NCBI GenBank assembly: GCA_035289125.1
Contig: DATDXW010000043.1
Location: 1 to 25,932 of the forward strand
DNA: 25,932 nucleotides
Origin: JACQID01 sp035289125
GTDB lineage: Archaea > Aenigmatarchaeota > Aenigmatarchaeia > GW2011-AR5
Reading direction: 5' to 3'
Shown: one piece after another, positions 9,147 through 15,100 of the stretch
Numbering within the stretch: position 1 is the first letter of the stretch
Layout of the letters: every line of letters starts with the position of its first letter
The notes under the pieces: generated by a model
Seen by the model: the letters and a program-made list of their open reading frames with translations, nothing else
Told to the model about the DNA's origin: nothing
The model's database searches: none
Position numbers and translations under genes: made by a program

Positions 9147-9590
9147 TCATCTGCTTGTGATCGTTATCAATCCGCTTGTTTTTCTTGCCATGGCGTATTC
9201 CTGCGCGCTGTCCACGAATCCGTTAATATTATACGGGTTAGCGATATTAAAAATTTCCTCGCGCTCGCTCGCTCCCGACGCGCTCGTTGCATTGAGGAAA
9301 CAGCTCTCGCCGGGCGTGCACGCCCCGCCGTTGCTGTCTTCCGCCCGTATTACGTAACCGTTCCCGGATATCATGACAGGAATTCTGACGTACGCCTCGG
9401 CGTTCCCGTGCCGCGACGCCTTGACGATGGCGGTCATCATGGTCTCTGATGCGGTTTTCAGCTGGCTTTTGTCCGCAACTCCTGTCAGGAAAGCGCGCGC
9501 GTCGAAGAAGCTGTTTATGACGTAAACGGTCAGAAGCACGCCTATGCCGAAAAAAAGGACTTCCATGACAAGCCTGTACTGTCCCTTCAT
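9147..9590 (-). CDS. Pilin-like protein with KGQ..ME leader
   Basis: The 147-aa product begins MKGQYRLVMEVLFFGIG. It resembles class III (QXXXE-type) archaeal signals but has two extra residues before the glutamate. One hydrophobic helix (8-27) is followed by a polar domain with two cysteines, in CTPGESC near 91-97. It lies four bases before the ATPase start and behind its own TATA-like element. It could be a major pilin subunit because it has an extra promoter; that is inference. Confidence 0.7.
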   Translation of the reverse strand: MKGQYRLVMEVLFFGIGVLLTVYVINSFFDARAFLTGVADKSQLKTASETMMTAIVKASRHGNAEAYVRIPVMISGNGYVIRAEDSNGGACTPGESCFLNATSASGASEREEIFNIANPYNINGFVDSAQEYAMARKTSGLITITSR

Positions 9591-9610
9591 GCTGCTAATA
9601 TCCCGCGGGC

Positions 9611-9620
9611 ATTATATTAA
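9611..9620 (-). promoter_or_regulatory. Internal TATA box inside the pilus operon
   Basis: On the minus strand a TTAATATAAT element lies about 25 bases before the ATG at 9590, the archaeal spacing for a leaderless transcript. It sits in the largest gap of the operon (9591-9639), next to short repeats of TTAAGTTTA (9617-9638). It would let the pilin-like gene, ATPase and downstream genes be transcribed separately from the first two genes. Confidence 0.5.
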
Positions 9621-9639
9621 GTTTAATTAAGTTTAAGTT

Positions 9640-10245
9640 TCACGACTCGATAACAATGCTTACCAGCGTTTTCTTCTCATTCCCGAGAGTGTCGTCGCCC
9701 GTTTTCTCCAGAATTATCGTGCTTCCCTTTGAGCCCACCTGGCTACTCGTGCTCTGAAGCACTATTTTCCGCGATTCCAGCGTGCCTCCTATCTTTAGCT
9801 CAAGCGGCTCAAGCGTGTATGCTATTGAGTATTTCCTGCACTCCGTGCCCGTGTCAACGCACGTGCTGAGGACGCACAGCGTCATAGGAGAATTGTCCTG
9901 CCATACGCCTTTGGTCGCGCCACAGTCATTTCTCCCCAGCGGTATTGGCGTTTCCGAATCAAAAATGGTGCCGGAAGAAAGGAATTCAAGGCCGACGCTC
10001 TGCGCCGCCTGGTCGAAGAGCATATCCGCGTCAATAGTGATGGGCATCCGCACCCTGCCGCCGTGATTTGCGACGTCCTTTATCGCGCTTTCCAGATTCA
10101 ACATGAACGCCCTGGAATTTTCAATCGTGGAAGCGTCGCGAATCTTGTCAAGAAGCGGCAGTGCCACCGCAGTTACGGAAGTGACCACGGCAATAAGCAC
10201 GGCCGTTAGAAGCACGGAAGAAATGACCTGCTCCACTCCCTTCAT
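9640..10245 (-). CDS. Pilin-like protein, KGVEQVISS type
   Basis: The 201-aa product starts MKGVEQVISSVLLTAVLIAVV, the archaeal pilin N-domain pattern in which the Lys-Gly leader is followed by V-x-x-V-I-S and a hydrophobic helix. The exterior part has several cysteines (C108, C123, C128, C136), likely disulfides. It follows the coiled-coil gene by four bases. Family members of this N-type are exported pilins or pilin-like surface proteins; the adhesive or structural role here is unknown. Confidence 0.75.
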   Translation of the reverse strand: MKGVEQVISSVLLTAVLIAVVTSVTAVALPLLDKIRDASTIENSRAFMLNLESAIKDVANHGGRVRMPITIDADMLFDQAAQSVGLEFLSSGTIFDSETPIPLGRNDCGATKGVWQDNSPMTLCVLSTCVDTGTECRKYSIAYTLEPLELKIGGTLESRKIVLQSTSSQVGSKGSTIILEKTGDDTLGNEKKTLVSIVIES

Positions 10246-10249
10246 GGCA

Positions 10250-10630
10250 TCATCTCTTCAGCTTCATGTTCGGCATAGTCGTAAGAATAAGCGCGTTCAG
10301 CCTTTTCTCAAGTTTCAAAAGCTTCTCGTCCACCTTTGAAGAGCGTTCGTCAGGCTTGGCTTTCGCTTCCTCTTCTCCGGCAAGCTCGACGCGCTGTATG
10401 AAGTCTGTTAGCTTTTCGGAAAGCGCGTCCACGGATTCCATGAGCTTTGAAACCCTGTCCGCCAGGTCTGAATTCATCCTAATCATTTCGTCCACCACGG
10501 CCTGGTTCGACTTGACTATCTCCATCATGGTCTTCATGCCCTCGCCGCCCTGCGTTTGCTCCATTATCTCAAGTTTCTTCTCCAGGCGCCTTATCGGGCC
10601 GATGGGCACCAACTCATAGTCTTCCTCCAT
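10250..10630 (-). CDS. Small coiled-coil protein leading the pilus operon
   Basis: The 126-aa acidic/basic helical protein has no membrane segment. Heptad-like stretches lie at 14-45, 47-85 and 98-118 (LLKLEKRLNALI). It is not recognised beyond a general resemblance to the coiled-coil parts of FlaC/FlaD-type archaellum accessory proteins. It is the first gene after the operon promoter, with a GGTGA ribosome site five bases before the ATG. A cytoplasmic scaffold or regulator for the pilus motor is plausible from its position only. Confidence 0.65.
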   Translation of the reverse strand: MEEDYELVPIGPIRRLEKKLEIMEQTQGGEGMKTMMEIVKSNQAVVDEMIRMNSDLADRVSKLMESVDALSEKLTDFIQRVELAGEEEAKAKPDERSSKVDEKLLKLEKRLNALILTTMPNMKLKR

Positions 10631-10666
10631 ATTGTCACCTGCTGAATATTATCACTTGCTCCGTTG

Positions 10667-10676
10667 ATATATAAAA
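10667..10676 (-). promoter_or_regulatory. TATA box for the pilus/NMD3/topoisomerase VI operon
   Basis: On the minus strand TTTATATATC lies about 40 bases before the ATG at 10630. Transcription would begin near 10645, leaving a short leader that includes the GGTGA ribosome site. A run of five T on the same strand directly after the upstream gene's stop (about 10676-10680) may end that gene's transcript, so terminator and promoter overlap. Confidence 0.55.
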
Positions 10677-10684
10677 AGATGCTC

Positions 10685-11674
10685 TCATGTCTCAAAGCAA
10701 TAGATGCCAAGCGTGGTGGCGCAATCCGCGTTCCCGCCCTGCGTCCATGCAGTATTTGAAAAGGTCGTCCATCCACGTTGTCCGTAACCGATGGCTGATG
10801 TCCAGTCGTTGCAAGTGTTCGCATCTTTTAATCCGGTTAATAGCGTCCCGGTCCACACTAATGTTGAGAAGACAACGCCGTTTTCGTTGCTGTTAATCGG
10901 GTTGCTAAGCGTGCCGTCAGTCAGGTCTGCCTTGCTCGTTGCCACGGTTGCCTCGTCCCCGACACGGACATACATGATATCCGGTATGCGGTCTTTAGCG
11001 GCAACGGTGCTTGTGGACAACCATGCCGCCCATGTGCCTCCGAGGTTGGCAGCATTGGCAAGCCCCTGGCATTTGGAGTCCGCTCCCGTTAATCCGCCAA
11101 GGTCTCCGAGGTATTCCACGGAGCTATGGAAGACGTGCTTTGGCAGTGTGGTCGTCGTGGTAGTGCTCGTCGTGCTTGTAGTCGTGGTGGCTGGCAGCGT
11201 TGTTGTCGTGCTGGTAGTTGTGCTCGTCGTCGTGGACGTTGTCGTTGTGCTCGTCGTAGTCGAAGTCGTTGTAGTCGGCGCGGTCGTCACATCCAGCGTT
11301 GTCTTCATATTCACTATCCTGCCCGCGACAGTCAGGTCGTGCGTTCCGATGTCCGCGTTCACTGTGAATTCACAGGTTTGCTGTGGTGTTATCACCGTGC
11401 AAGTGGTGCTACTCACTACAAGTGCGCCGTCCACGAGGAACGAAGGCGGTGCCATATCCAGCGTGCCCAGATTCCGCACGTATACTTTATTGTCGTCTGT
11501 CTGGACTATCTTGAAGACTTCCCGTATGCTTCCCGTTTGCGTGTCTGCCGCGTTGCCTACATGTTCCGAAGAGGACTGCTGGACGACGATGAACATGGTG
11601 TAAGAAATGCCGACAATCACTATAGTGATGAGAAGCAGGAGAATGATGGCTGTTATAGAGGAAACGCCTTTCAT
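10685..11674 (-). CDS. Pilin-anchored surface protein with Thr/Ser stalk and DUF1554 lectin-like head
   Basis: The N-terminus MKGVSSITAIILLLLITIVI is the archaeal pilin N-domain (leader plus helix). An about 100-residue beta-rich region follows, then a ~49-residue linker made almost only of Thr, Ser, Ala and Pro, probably O-glycosylated. The last ~150 residues form a DUF1554 (endostatin/C-type-lectin-like) domain: GGLTGADSKCQ, WAAWLSTSTVAAKDRI, NTCNDWTS and the terminal IYCFET. A stalked binding head suggests an adhesin. I chose the ATG at 11674 so the start matches the other MKG pilins. An in-frame ATG at 11743, inside a copy of the same start sequence and also 25 bases from a TATA-like run, would add 23 residues. 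Confidence 0.8.
   Translation of the reverse strand: MKGVSSITAIILLLLITIVIVGISYTMFIVVQQSSSEHVGNAADTQTGSIREVFKIVQTDDNKVYVRNLGTLDMAPPSFLVDGALVVSSTTCTVITPQQTCEFTVNADIGTHDLTVAGRIVNMKTTLDVTTAPTTTTSTTTSTTTTSTTTSTTTSTTTTLPATTTTSTTSTTTTTTLPKHVFHSSVEYLGDLGGLTGADSKCQGLANAANLGGTWAAWLSTSTVAAKDRIPDIMYVRVGDEATVATSKADLTDGTLSNPINSNENGVVFSTLVWTGTLLTGLKDANTCNDWTSAIGYGQRGWTTFSNTAWTQGGNADCATTLGIYCFET
11141..11287 (-). repeat. Thr/Ser-coding tandem low-complexity repeat
   Basis: About 49 codons of ACN/AGC-type triplets, appearing as GTCGT/GTAGT-like runs on the plus strand, encode the Thr/Ser stalk of the surface protein, with two LP breaks. Such tracts often change length by slippage, so stalk length may vary between strains. 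Confidence 0.8.
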
Positions 11675-11691
11675 AGAAGTATTGCATGCGT

Positions 11692-11700
11692 TTCTATAAT
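11692..11700 (-). promoter_or_regulatory. TATA-like element for the surface-protein gene
   Basis: On the minus strand ATTATAG lies about 23-26 bases before the ATG at 11674, fitting a leaderless start. A second candidate, the T6-AAG run at 11765-11773, has the same spacing to the alternative ATG at 11743. Confidence 0.4.
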
Positions 11701-11767
11701 ATGGCATCGACTTGCGGAGCAAGGGGATGGAAACGCCTTTCATGAAAATGAATGGCGCCCCCGGCTT

Positions 11768-11773
11768 AAAAAA
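11768..11773 (-). terminator. T6 tract directly after the thermosome stop
   Basis: Six T residues on the minus strand follow the thermosome TGA with no gap. Oligo-T is the usual archaeal intrinsic termination signal. The same bases may double as a TATA-like element for the next gene. Confidence 0.4.
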
Positions 11774-13375
11774 TCACTCTTCTGGCATTGGCGGCATTGA
11801 CGGCGCCCCACCGGACCTGGCGGTTATGACGTCGTCTATTCTGAGTATCATCTCCGCCGCTTCCGACGCGGAATTAACGGCCTGCGTCTTTATTTTCAGT
11901 GGCTCAACGACGCCCAGCTTGTCCATGTCAGCTACCGTGGCACGGAACACATCAACGCCTGCGGATTTCTCTCCCTTGTCGTGACGCGTCCTGAGTTCCA
12001 CTATTATGTCTATCGGGTCCTTGCCCGTGCTTTCCGCCAAAGTCTTTGGTATTATTTCCAGCGCTTCCGCGAAGGCATTTATCGCAAGCTGTTCCCGTCC
12101 GCCCTGGCTCTCCGCGTACTGGCGCAGGCTTCTGGCTACTTCCATTTCTATCGCCCCGCCGCCGTACACTACGCGATTATTTTCGAGCGCAGATATGATG
12201 CCCAGAACGGCGTCGTCCATGGCCCTTTTCAGCTCGTCAACAACATGCTCCGTGCTTCCGCGGACGAAAATGGTCACGGCCTTCGGGTCCTTGCATTCCT
12301 CGACATATATCACTTCTTCGCCGACGATTTTCCTTTCATACACCTTTCCGGCAAAACCCAGGTCAGACTGCGAAATCTCGTCTATAGAAGATATTACTTT
12401 GGCTCCCGTGGCTTTGACGAGCATCTCTATGTCACTCTTCTTGACGCGTCTTGCAGCGGATATGCCGTTCTTCGCGAGATAATGCTGCGCCAGGTCGTCT
12501 ATTCCTTTCTGGCAGAACACGACGTTAGCCCCGCTCGCCGAAACTTTCTTCACCATATCCTTGAGCATCATGCTCTCCTGATTGAGGAAAGCTTGCAACT
12601 GCTCAGGCGTGTTCACCTTTATCTCGGCGTTTCTTTCCGGTTCCTTCACTTCCAGCGCGCAGTCAAGCAGGAGTATCTTCACATCCTTCAGCTCTTTGCG
12701 CATCGAGGGGTTTGCGAACTCTTTTTCGAGAAGCACGCCTTTTATCAGTCGCGAGTCCTCGGCGCTTGCGCCGTGCTTCTTCTCGACCTTGATGTAGTCT
12801 TTGTCTATCGTTTCCCCCTGAACATAACCTATAGCATCGACGGCAAGTTGCGCCATCTGTTCCTTGGCATTTTCCCCGCTTTTGCCCGTCATTGCGGTCA
12901 TAGCTATCTTCTTCAGCATATCCTTGTTTTCTATGCTGACCTTTATGGACAGTGATGTCAGCTCTGCCAGCGCTTTTGTTTTCGCCAGCCTGTAGCCGCG
13001 CACGATCACCGTAGGGTGTATGTCCTGTTCCAAGAGCGCCTCGGCTTTCTTCAAAAGCTCGCCTGCTATGACGACTGCCGTCGTCGTTCCGTCGCCTACG
13101 ACGTCTTCTTGTGTCTTTGCTACCTCAACCATCATTTTCGCAGCCGGATGCTCTACGTCCATTTCTTCCAGTATAGTGACGCCGTCATTGGTTATTACCA
13201 CGTCGCCTATCGAATTGACAAGCATCTTGTCCATGCCTTTCGGGCCGAGCGTAGTTCTAACACTTTCAGCGACTGCTTTTGCCGCGGTTATGTTCCTGCT
13301 CTGCGCGTCCTTGCCCGTAGACCTTATTGTGCCTTCCGGCAGGATGAAAATTGGCTGTCCACCATATCCATTCAT
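11774..13375 (-). CDS. thsA: Thermosome subunit (group II chaperonin)
   Basis: ATP-driven double-ring protein-folding chaperonin. From the ATG at 13375 the product is 533 aa, typical for the family. Visible signatures are NITAAKAVAESVRTTLGPKGMDKM, NDGVTILEEMDVEHPAAKM and GDGTTTAVVIAGELL (phosphate loop with the catalytic Asp). The tail is Met/Pro-rich (MPPMPEE) where many family members have a GGM repeat. The start is fixed by a GAGAGGTG ribosome site seven bases upstream; the frame stays open for 41 more codons, which are not coding (see rejected). It is monocistronic with its own TATA box and an oligo-T end. Confidence 0.97.
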   Translation of the reverse strand: MNGYGGQPIFILPEGTIRSTGKDAQSRNITAAKAVAESVRTTLGPKGMDKMLVNSIGDVVITNDGVTILEEMDVEHPAAKMMVEVAKTQEDVVGDGTTTAVVIAGELLKKAEALLEQDIHPTVIVRGYRLAKTKALAELTSLSIKVSIENKDMLKKIAMTAMTGKSGENAKEQMAQLAVDAIGYVQGETIDKDYIKVEKKHGASAEDSRLIKGVLLEKEFANPSMRKELKDVKILLLDCALEVKEPERNAEIKVNTPEQLQAFLNQESMMLKDMVKKVSASGANVVFCQKGIDDLAQHYLAKNGISAARRVKKSDIEMLVKATGAKVISSIDEISQSDLGFAGKVYERKIVGEEVIYVEECKDPKAVTIFVRGSTEHVVDELKRAMDDAVLGIISALENNRVVYGGGAIEMEVARSLRQYAESQGGREQLAINAFAEALEIIPKTLAESTGKDPIDIIVELRTRHDKGEKSAGVDVFRATVADMDKLGVVEPLKIKTQAVNSASEAAEMILRIDDVITARSGGAPSMPPMPEE

Positions 13376-13420
13376 TCCAATACACCTCTCACGTATATTA
13401 TGGGCACAAAGCGCCCAACC

Positions 13421-13428
13421 GATATATC
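13421..13428 (-). promoter_or_regulatory. TATA box of the thermosome gene
   Basis: GATATATC (minus strand) lies about 48 bases before the thermosome ATG. Transcription would start near 13398, giving a roughly 22-base leader that contains the GAGAGGTG ribosome site. No heat-shock (Phr-type) palindrome was recognised. Confidence 0.5.
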
Positions 13429-13488
13429 CTGCCAATGTTTTTAAACGTTGGCATTTGGTGCATTTGGCCCCCGCTTTGCAACTTACGC

Positions 13489-13496
13489 ATTTAAAC
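13489..13496 (+). promoter_or_regulatory. TATA box of the tRNA-Ile gene
   Basis: ATTTAAAC is centred about 28 bases upstream of the first tRNA base, the expected archaeal spacing. Confidence 0.5.
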
Positions 13497-13548
13497 ATTG
13501 TCGGTTAATTATCAATCACGGGCCGGTAGCTCAGCGGTTGGAGCACCT

Positions 13549-13565
13549 AAGCATGTGCTGTGTAC
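13549..13565 (+). other. tRNA-Ile intron 1 (position 29/30, 17 nt)
   Basis: The motif read from the sequence has central helix GCAC (13543-13546) with GTGT (13560-13563). The 5' bulge is 13547-13549 and the 3' bulge is 13564-13566. The inner stem AGC/GCT is 13550-13552/13557-13559, and the outer pairs are GGA (13540-13542) with TCT (13567-13569). Cuts after the second base of each bulge remove 17 nt. The boundaries are inferred from standard endonuclease geometry. Confidence 0.7.
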
Positions 13566-13573
13566 GTCTTATA

Positions 13574-13594
13574 TGACGGCTGAGCGTCTAAGCA
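13574..13594 (+). other. tRNA-Ile intron 2 (position 37/38, 21 nt)
   Basis: The central helix CTTA (13568-13571) pairs with TAAG (13589-13592). The 5' bulge is 13572-13574 and the 3' bulge is 13593-13595. The inner stem GACG/CGTC is 13575-13578/13585-13588. The outer helix is the anticodon stem, which becomes continuous only once intron 1 is gone, so splicing is probably ordered. Confidence 0.72.
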
Positions 13595-13663
13595 AACTGG
13601 CGGTCGGGAGTTCAAATCTCCTCCGGCCCATATTTTCATGGGATAAGAGAAAAAATGCCGGAG

Positions 13664-14131
13664 TCATCCGTGATAATTCGTCGCATCCTTGCGTAACTCA
13701 AGCTCGCCCCATCCGCCGGACAGGCGCCTGCAGACATGCGACAACTCTTCCTTCAGTTCTTCGTTCCAAAATGACCACGTGTCCCTTATCCACGCCGCTG
13801 CGTTGCGCTCGTCTGGATTCATGAGGATGAGGTTGTTCCTCCACTTCAGCGTCTGCAGTTTCTTGTACAGCGCGAACAGCCTCTCGCGCTCTTCTTTGCT
13901 CAGCATGTTCTGCTCATATACGCAGCACAGCGAATCAGGCGTGCCGATGAGAGGCTCAATGATACGTTCGGTGAAGGAAAACATTTTATCCGAGATTTCG
14001 TTTCTTATCTGGTCGAAAATTTCGCCTTTATCTTCTATCTCAAGGTTGAACGTTTCCTTGAGTTCTGTGAAGTGCGGCAGGCTAAATTTGGTTTGCAATT
14101 TTTTGTATCGTTCAAGAAGTTCCGGCTGCAT
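13664..14131 (-). CDS. Unrecognised 155-aa helical protein
   Basis: I do not recognise this protein. It is soluble-looking, charged and mostly helical, with a Trp-rich C-terminal part (WIRDTWSFWNEELKEEL) and an adjacent cysteine pair near 68-69; no membrane segment or signal is visible. The ATG at 14131 lies 25 bases from a TATA element shared with UMP kinase on the opposite strand. It ends 33 bases past the tRNA-Ile gene. The codon pattern and promoter support a real gene. Confidence 0.65.
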   Translation of the reverse strand: MQPELLERYKKLQTKFSLPHFTELKETFNLEIEDKGEIFDQIRNEISDKMFSFTERIIEPLIGTPDSLCCVYEQNMLSKEERERLFALYKKLQTLKWRNNLILMNPDERNAAAWIRDTWSFWNEELKEELSHVCRRLSGGWGELELRKDATNYHG

Positions 14132-14151
14132 AGTATAATAAATTTATCCAA

Positions 14152-14160
14152 AGTATATAA
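14152..14160. promoter_or_regulatory. Shared TATA element between divergent genes
   Basis: AGTATATAA lies in the 50-base gap between the unknown gene (start 14131, minus) and pyrH (start 14182, plus). Its centre is about 25 bases from both start codons, so both transcripts could be leaderless and use the same or overlapping TATA sequence. Confidence 0.5.
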
Positions 14161-14181
14161 ACTGTTGTATTGGGTGGCGAA

Positions 14182-14832
14182 ATGAAAATCGTGGTGAAAA
14201 TCGGGGGTTCAGTGGCGATAAACGACATGGGCGTGGATGCGGAATATTTTTCGCGCTTTCTTCCCGTGCTGAAGCGGCTGGAAAAAAGCAATGATGTTTC
14301 GCTCTGCATAGGCGGCGGCAAAGTCGTGCGCAATTACTTCGCATTGGAGAGGAAACTTGGCATGAGCGACGAAAATATGGAGAAAGTGGCGATAGAAATC
14401 ATACGCGCGCACGTTCTTTTCCTTTCTTCGCTGACCGGCAAATCGCCCGTCTTCTCACTGGATGACGTGCGCGACGGAAACATGGTGATAGGCGGTCTCG
14501 CGCCAGGCCGTAGCACGGACGCGAACGCGGCGCTGCTCGCATCGCTGATAAAAGCGAACGTGTTCGTGAAGATGACAGACGTTGATGGCATATATGACAA
14601 GGATCCGAAGAAATTCAGCGATGCGACGTTGATAAAGAAAATGGACTTTGACGAGTTAAAGAAATTCTCGCTCAAAGGAACGCCGGGCAATTACGGTATT
14701 CTGGATGCGCAGGCGATAGAAACCATCGCAAAAAACAAGATAAAGACGATAATAGTAAATGGCAAGAACCCGGAAAACCTGCACGATGCCATTGGGATGA
14801 AAATCGGCACGCTTATCACAGGAATGCATTAG
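14182..14832 (+). CDS. pyrH: UMP kinase (archaeal PyrH)
   Basis: Phosphorylates UMP to UDP in pyrimidine synthesis. The product (216 aa from ATG 14182) is an amino-acid-kinase fold. It has KIGGS at 6-10, IGGGK at 43-47, GGLAPGRSTD at 104-113 where UMP kinases carry GG..PG.TTDA, and MTDVDGIYDKDPKK at 131-144. I chose this ATG over the TTG at 14170 because it follows GGGTGG by a few bases and matches family starts. Although close to mevalonate genes, it lacks the GGGSFGHP motif of isopentenyl phosphate kinase. Two hairpins follow its stop. Confidence 0.92.
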   Translation: MKIVVKIGGSVAINDMGVDAEYFSRFLPVLKRLEKSNDVSLCIGGGKVVRNYFALERKLGMSDENMEKVAIEIIRAHVLFLSSLTGKSPVFSLDDVRDGNMVIGGLAPGRSTDANAALLASLIKANVFVKMTDVDGIYDKDPKKFSDATLIKKMDFDELKKFSLKGTPGNYGILDAQAIETIAKNKIKTIIVNGKNPENLHDAIGMKIGTLITGMH

Positions 14833-14913
14833 TTTAATACAATGGCCTTTAGGTCGTCGTTATAATTATTTGCATTCCTGTGAAAATGCGTCAAGGAAGG
14901 CTCGTTGCGTACC

Positions 14914-14934
14914 CAAAGAGTCTCTGACTCTTTG
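14914..14934 (+). other. Hairpin downstream of pyrH (8-bp stem)
   Basis: CAAAGAGT pairs perfectly with ACTCTTTG around a 5-nt loop. It sits in the gap between converging pyrH and the tiny ORF at 14964-15047, followed after six bases by a second hairpin. It could be a transcript-end structure or part of a small RNA. Confidence 0.45.
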
Positions 14935-14940
14935 TTGTAC

Positions 14941-14958
14941 TTCGGGCTTTAGCCCGAA
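14941..14958. terminator. Second tandem hairpin, possible bidirectional terminator
   Basis: TTCGGGC pairs with GCCCGAA around TTTA, a perfect G+C-rich stem with AT-rich sequence (ATATTTAT) after it on the plus strand. It lies between converging transcription units, where a two-way end signal is expected. Archaeal termination does not need a hairpin, so this is tentative. Confidence 0.4.
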
Positions 14959-14963
14959 GATAT

Positions 14964-15047
14964 TTATCGGATGAACATCATCAGAAACGTCAGATATAGT
15001 ACAAGAGCGGATATCGTTCCGACAACTTCTTCATTACTGAGGCTCAT
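14964..15047 (-). CDS. Tiny membrane-peptide ORF, 27 aa
   Basis: The ORF encodes MSLSNEEVVGTISALVLYLT and seven more residues ending in MMFIR. This is a short acidic head and one hydrophobic helix, the layout of a single-pass membrane microprotein. A TTTTTAAG element lies about 26 bases before the ATG, matching the leaderless pattern seen elsewhere here. It is not recognised and could be chance; the same TATA bases may serve the tRNA-Val gene on the other strand. Confidence 0.3.
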   Translation of the reverse strand: MSLSNEEVVGTISALVLYLTFLMMFIR

Positions 15048-15068
15048 GTTTAACTTACGCAGCCGTGC

Positions 15069-15078
15069 CTTAAAAAGG
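15069..15078 (+). promoter_or_regulatory. TATA box of the tRNA-Val gene
   Basis: CTTAAAAAGG is centred about 28 bases before the first tRNA base. The element is nearly palindromic and could also drive the tiny ORF on the minus strand. Confidence 0.5.
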
Positions 15079-15100
15079 TTTTTGACCGAGTAGACAATAG

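Larger units (their letters stand above)
13520..13630 (+). tRNA. tRNA-Ile (anticodon UAU), two introns
   Basis: The acceptor GGGCCGG (13520-13526) pairs with CCGGCCC (13623-13629), and the discriminator is A13630. The D-stem GCTC/GAGC (13529-13532/13541-13544) is perfect. The T-arm GGGAG-TTCAAAT-CTCCT spans 13606-13622. The anticodon arm is broken twice. Removing 13549-13565 and 13574-13594, both framed by bulge-helix-bulge motifs, gives a 73-nt tRNA. Its anticodon stem is CCUGU/ACUGG (one U-U mismatch at 29-41) and its loop is CUUAUAA, with U33 and anticodon UAU at 13570-13572. CCA is not encoded. Most archaea read AUA with a modified CAU tRNA, so a UAU isoacceptor is unusual. Confidence 0.8.

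Noticed and set aside
10791..11603. 270-aa Val-rich open frame on the plus strand
   Set aside because: It is antisense to the Thr/Ser repeat and DUF1554 coding region; the poly-Val comes from reading the ACN repeats backwards, and there is no start signal.
11981..12955. 324-aa open frame on the plus strand
   Set aside because: It is the exact antisense shadow of the thermosome gene and matches no family.
13376..13498. 41-residue in-frame extension of the thermosome with CxxC pairs (MFKCVSCKAGAKCTKCQ), resembling a zinc ribbon
   Set aside because: The strong GAGAGGTG ribosome site and the TATA box both point to ATG 13375. The extension runs through the promoter, and thermosomes do not carry such a domain.
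13547..13594. Other tRNA identities (Lys CUU, Tyr GUA, Val GAC, His GUG) from U33-like positions
   Set aside because: None gives a paired anticodon stem with ACUGG and a 73-nt product; only the two-intron UAU solution does.
14182..14832. Isopentenyl phosphate kinase, suggested by the nearby mevalonate genes
   Set aside because: It lacks the GGGSFGHP histidine motif; GGGK, the GG..PGRSTD segment and MTDVDGIYDKDP fit UMP kinase, and the pathway here needs no such kinase.
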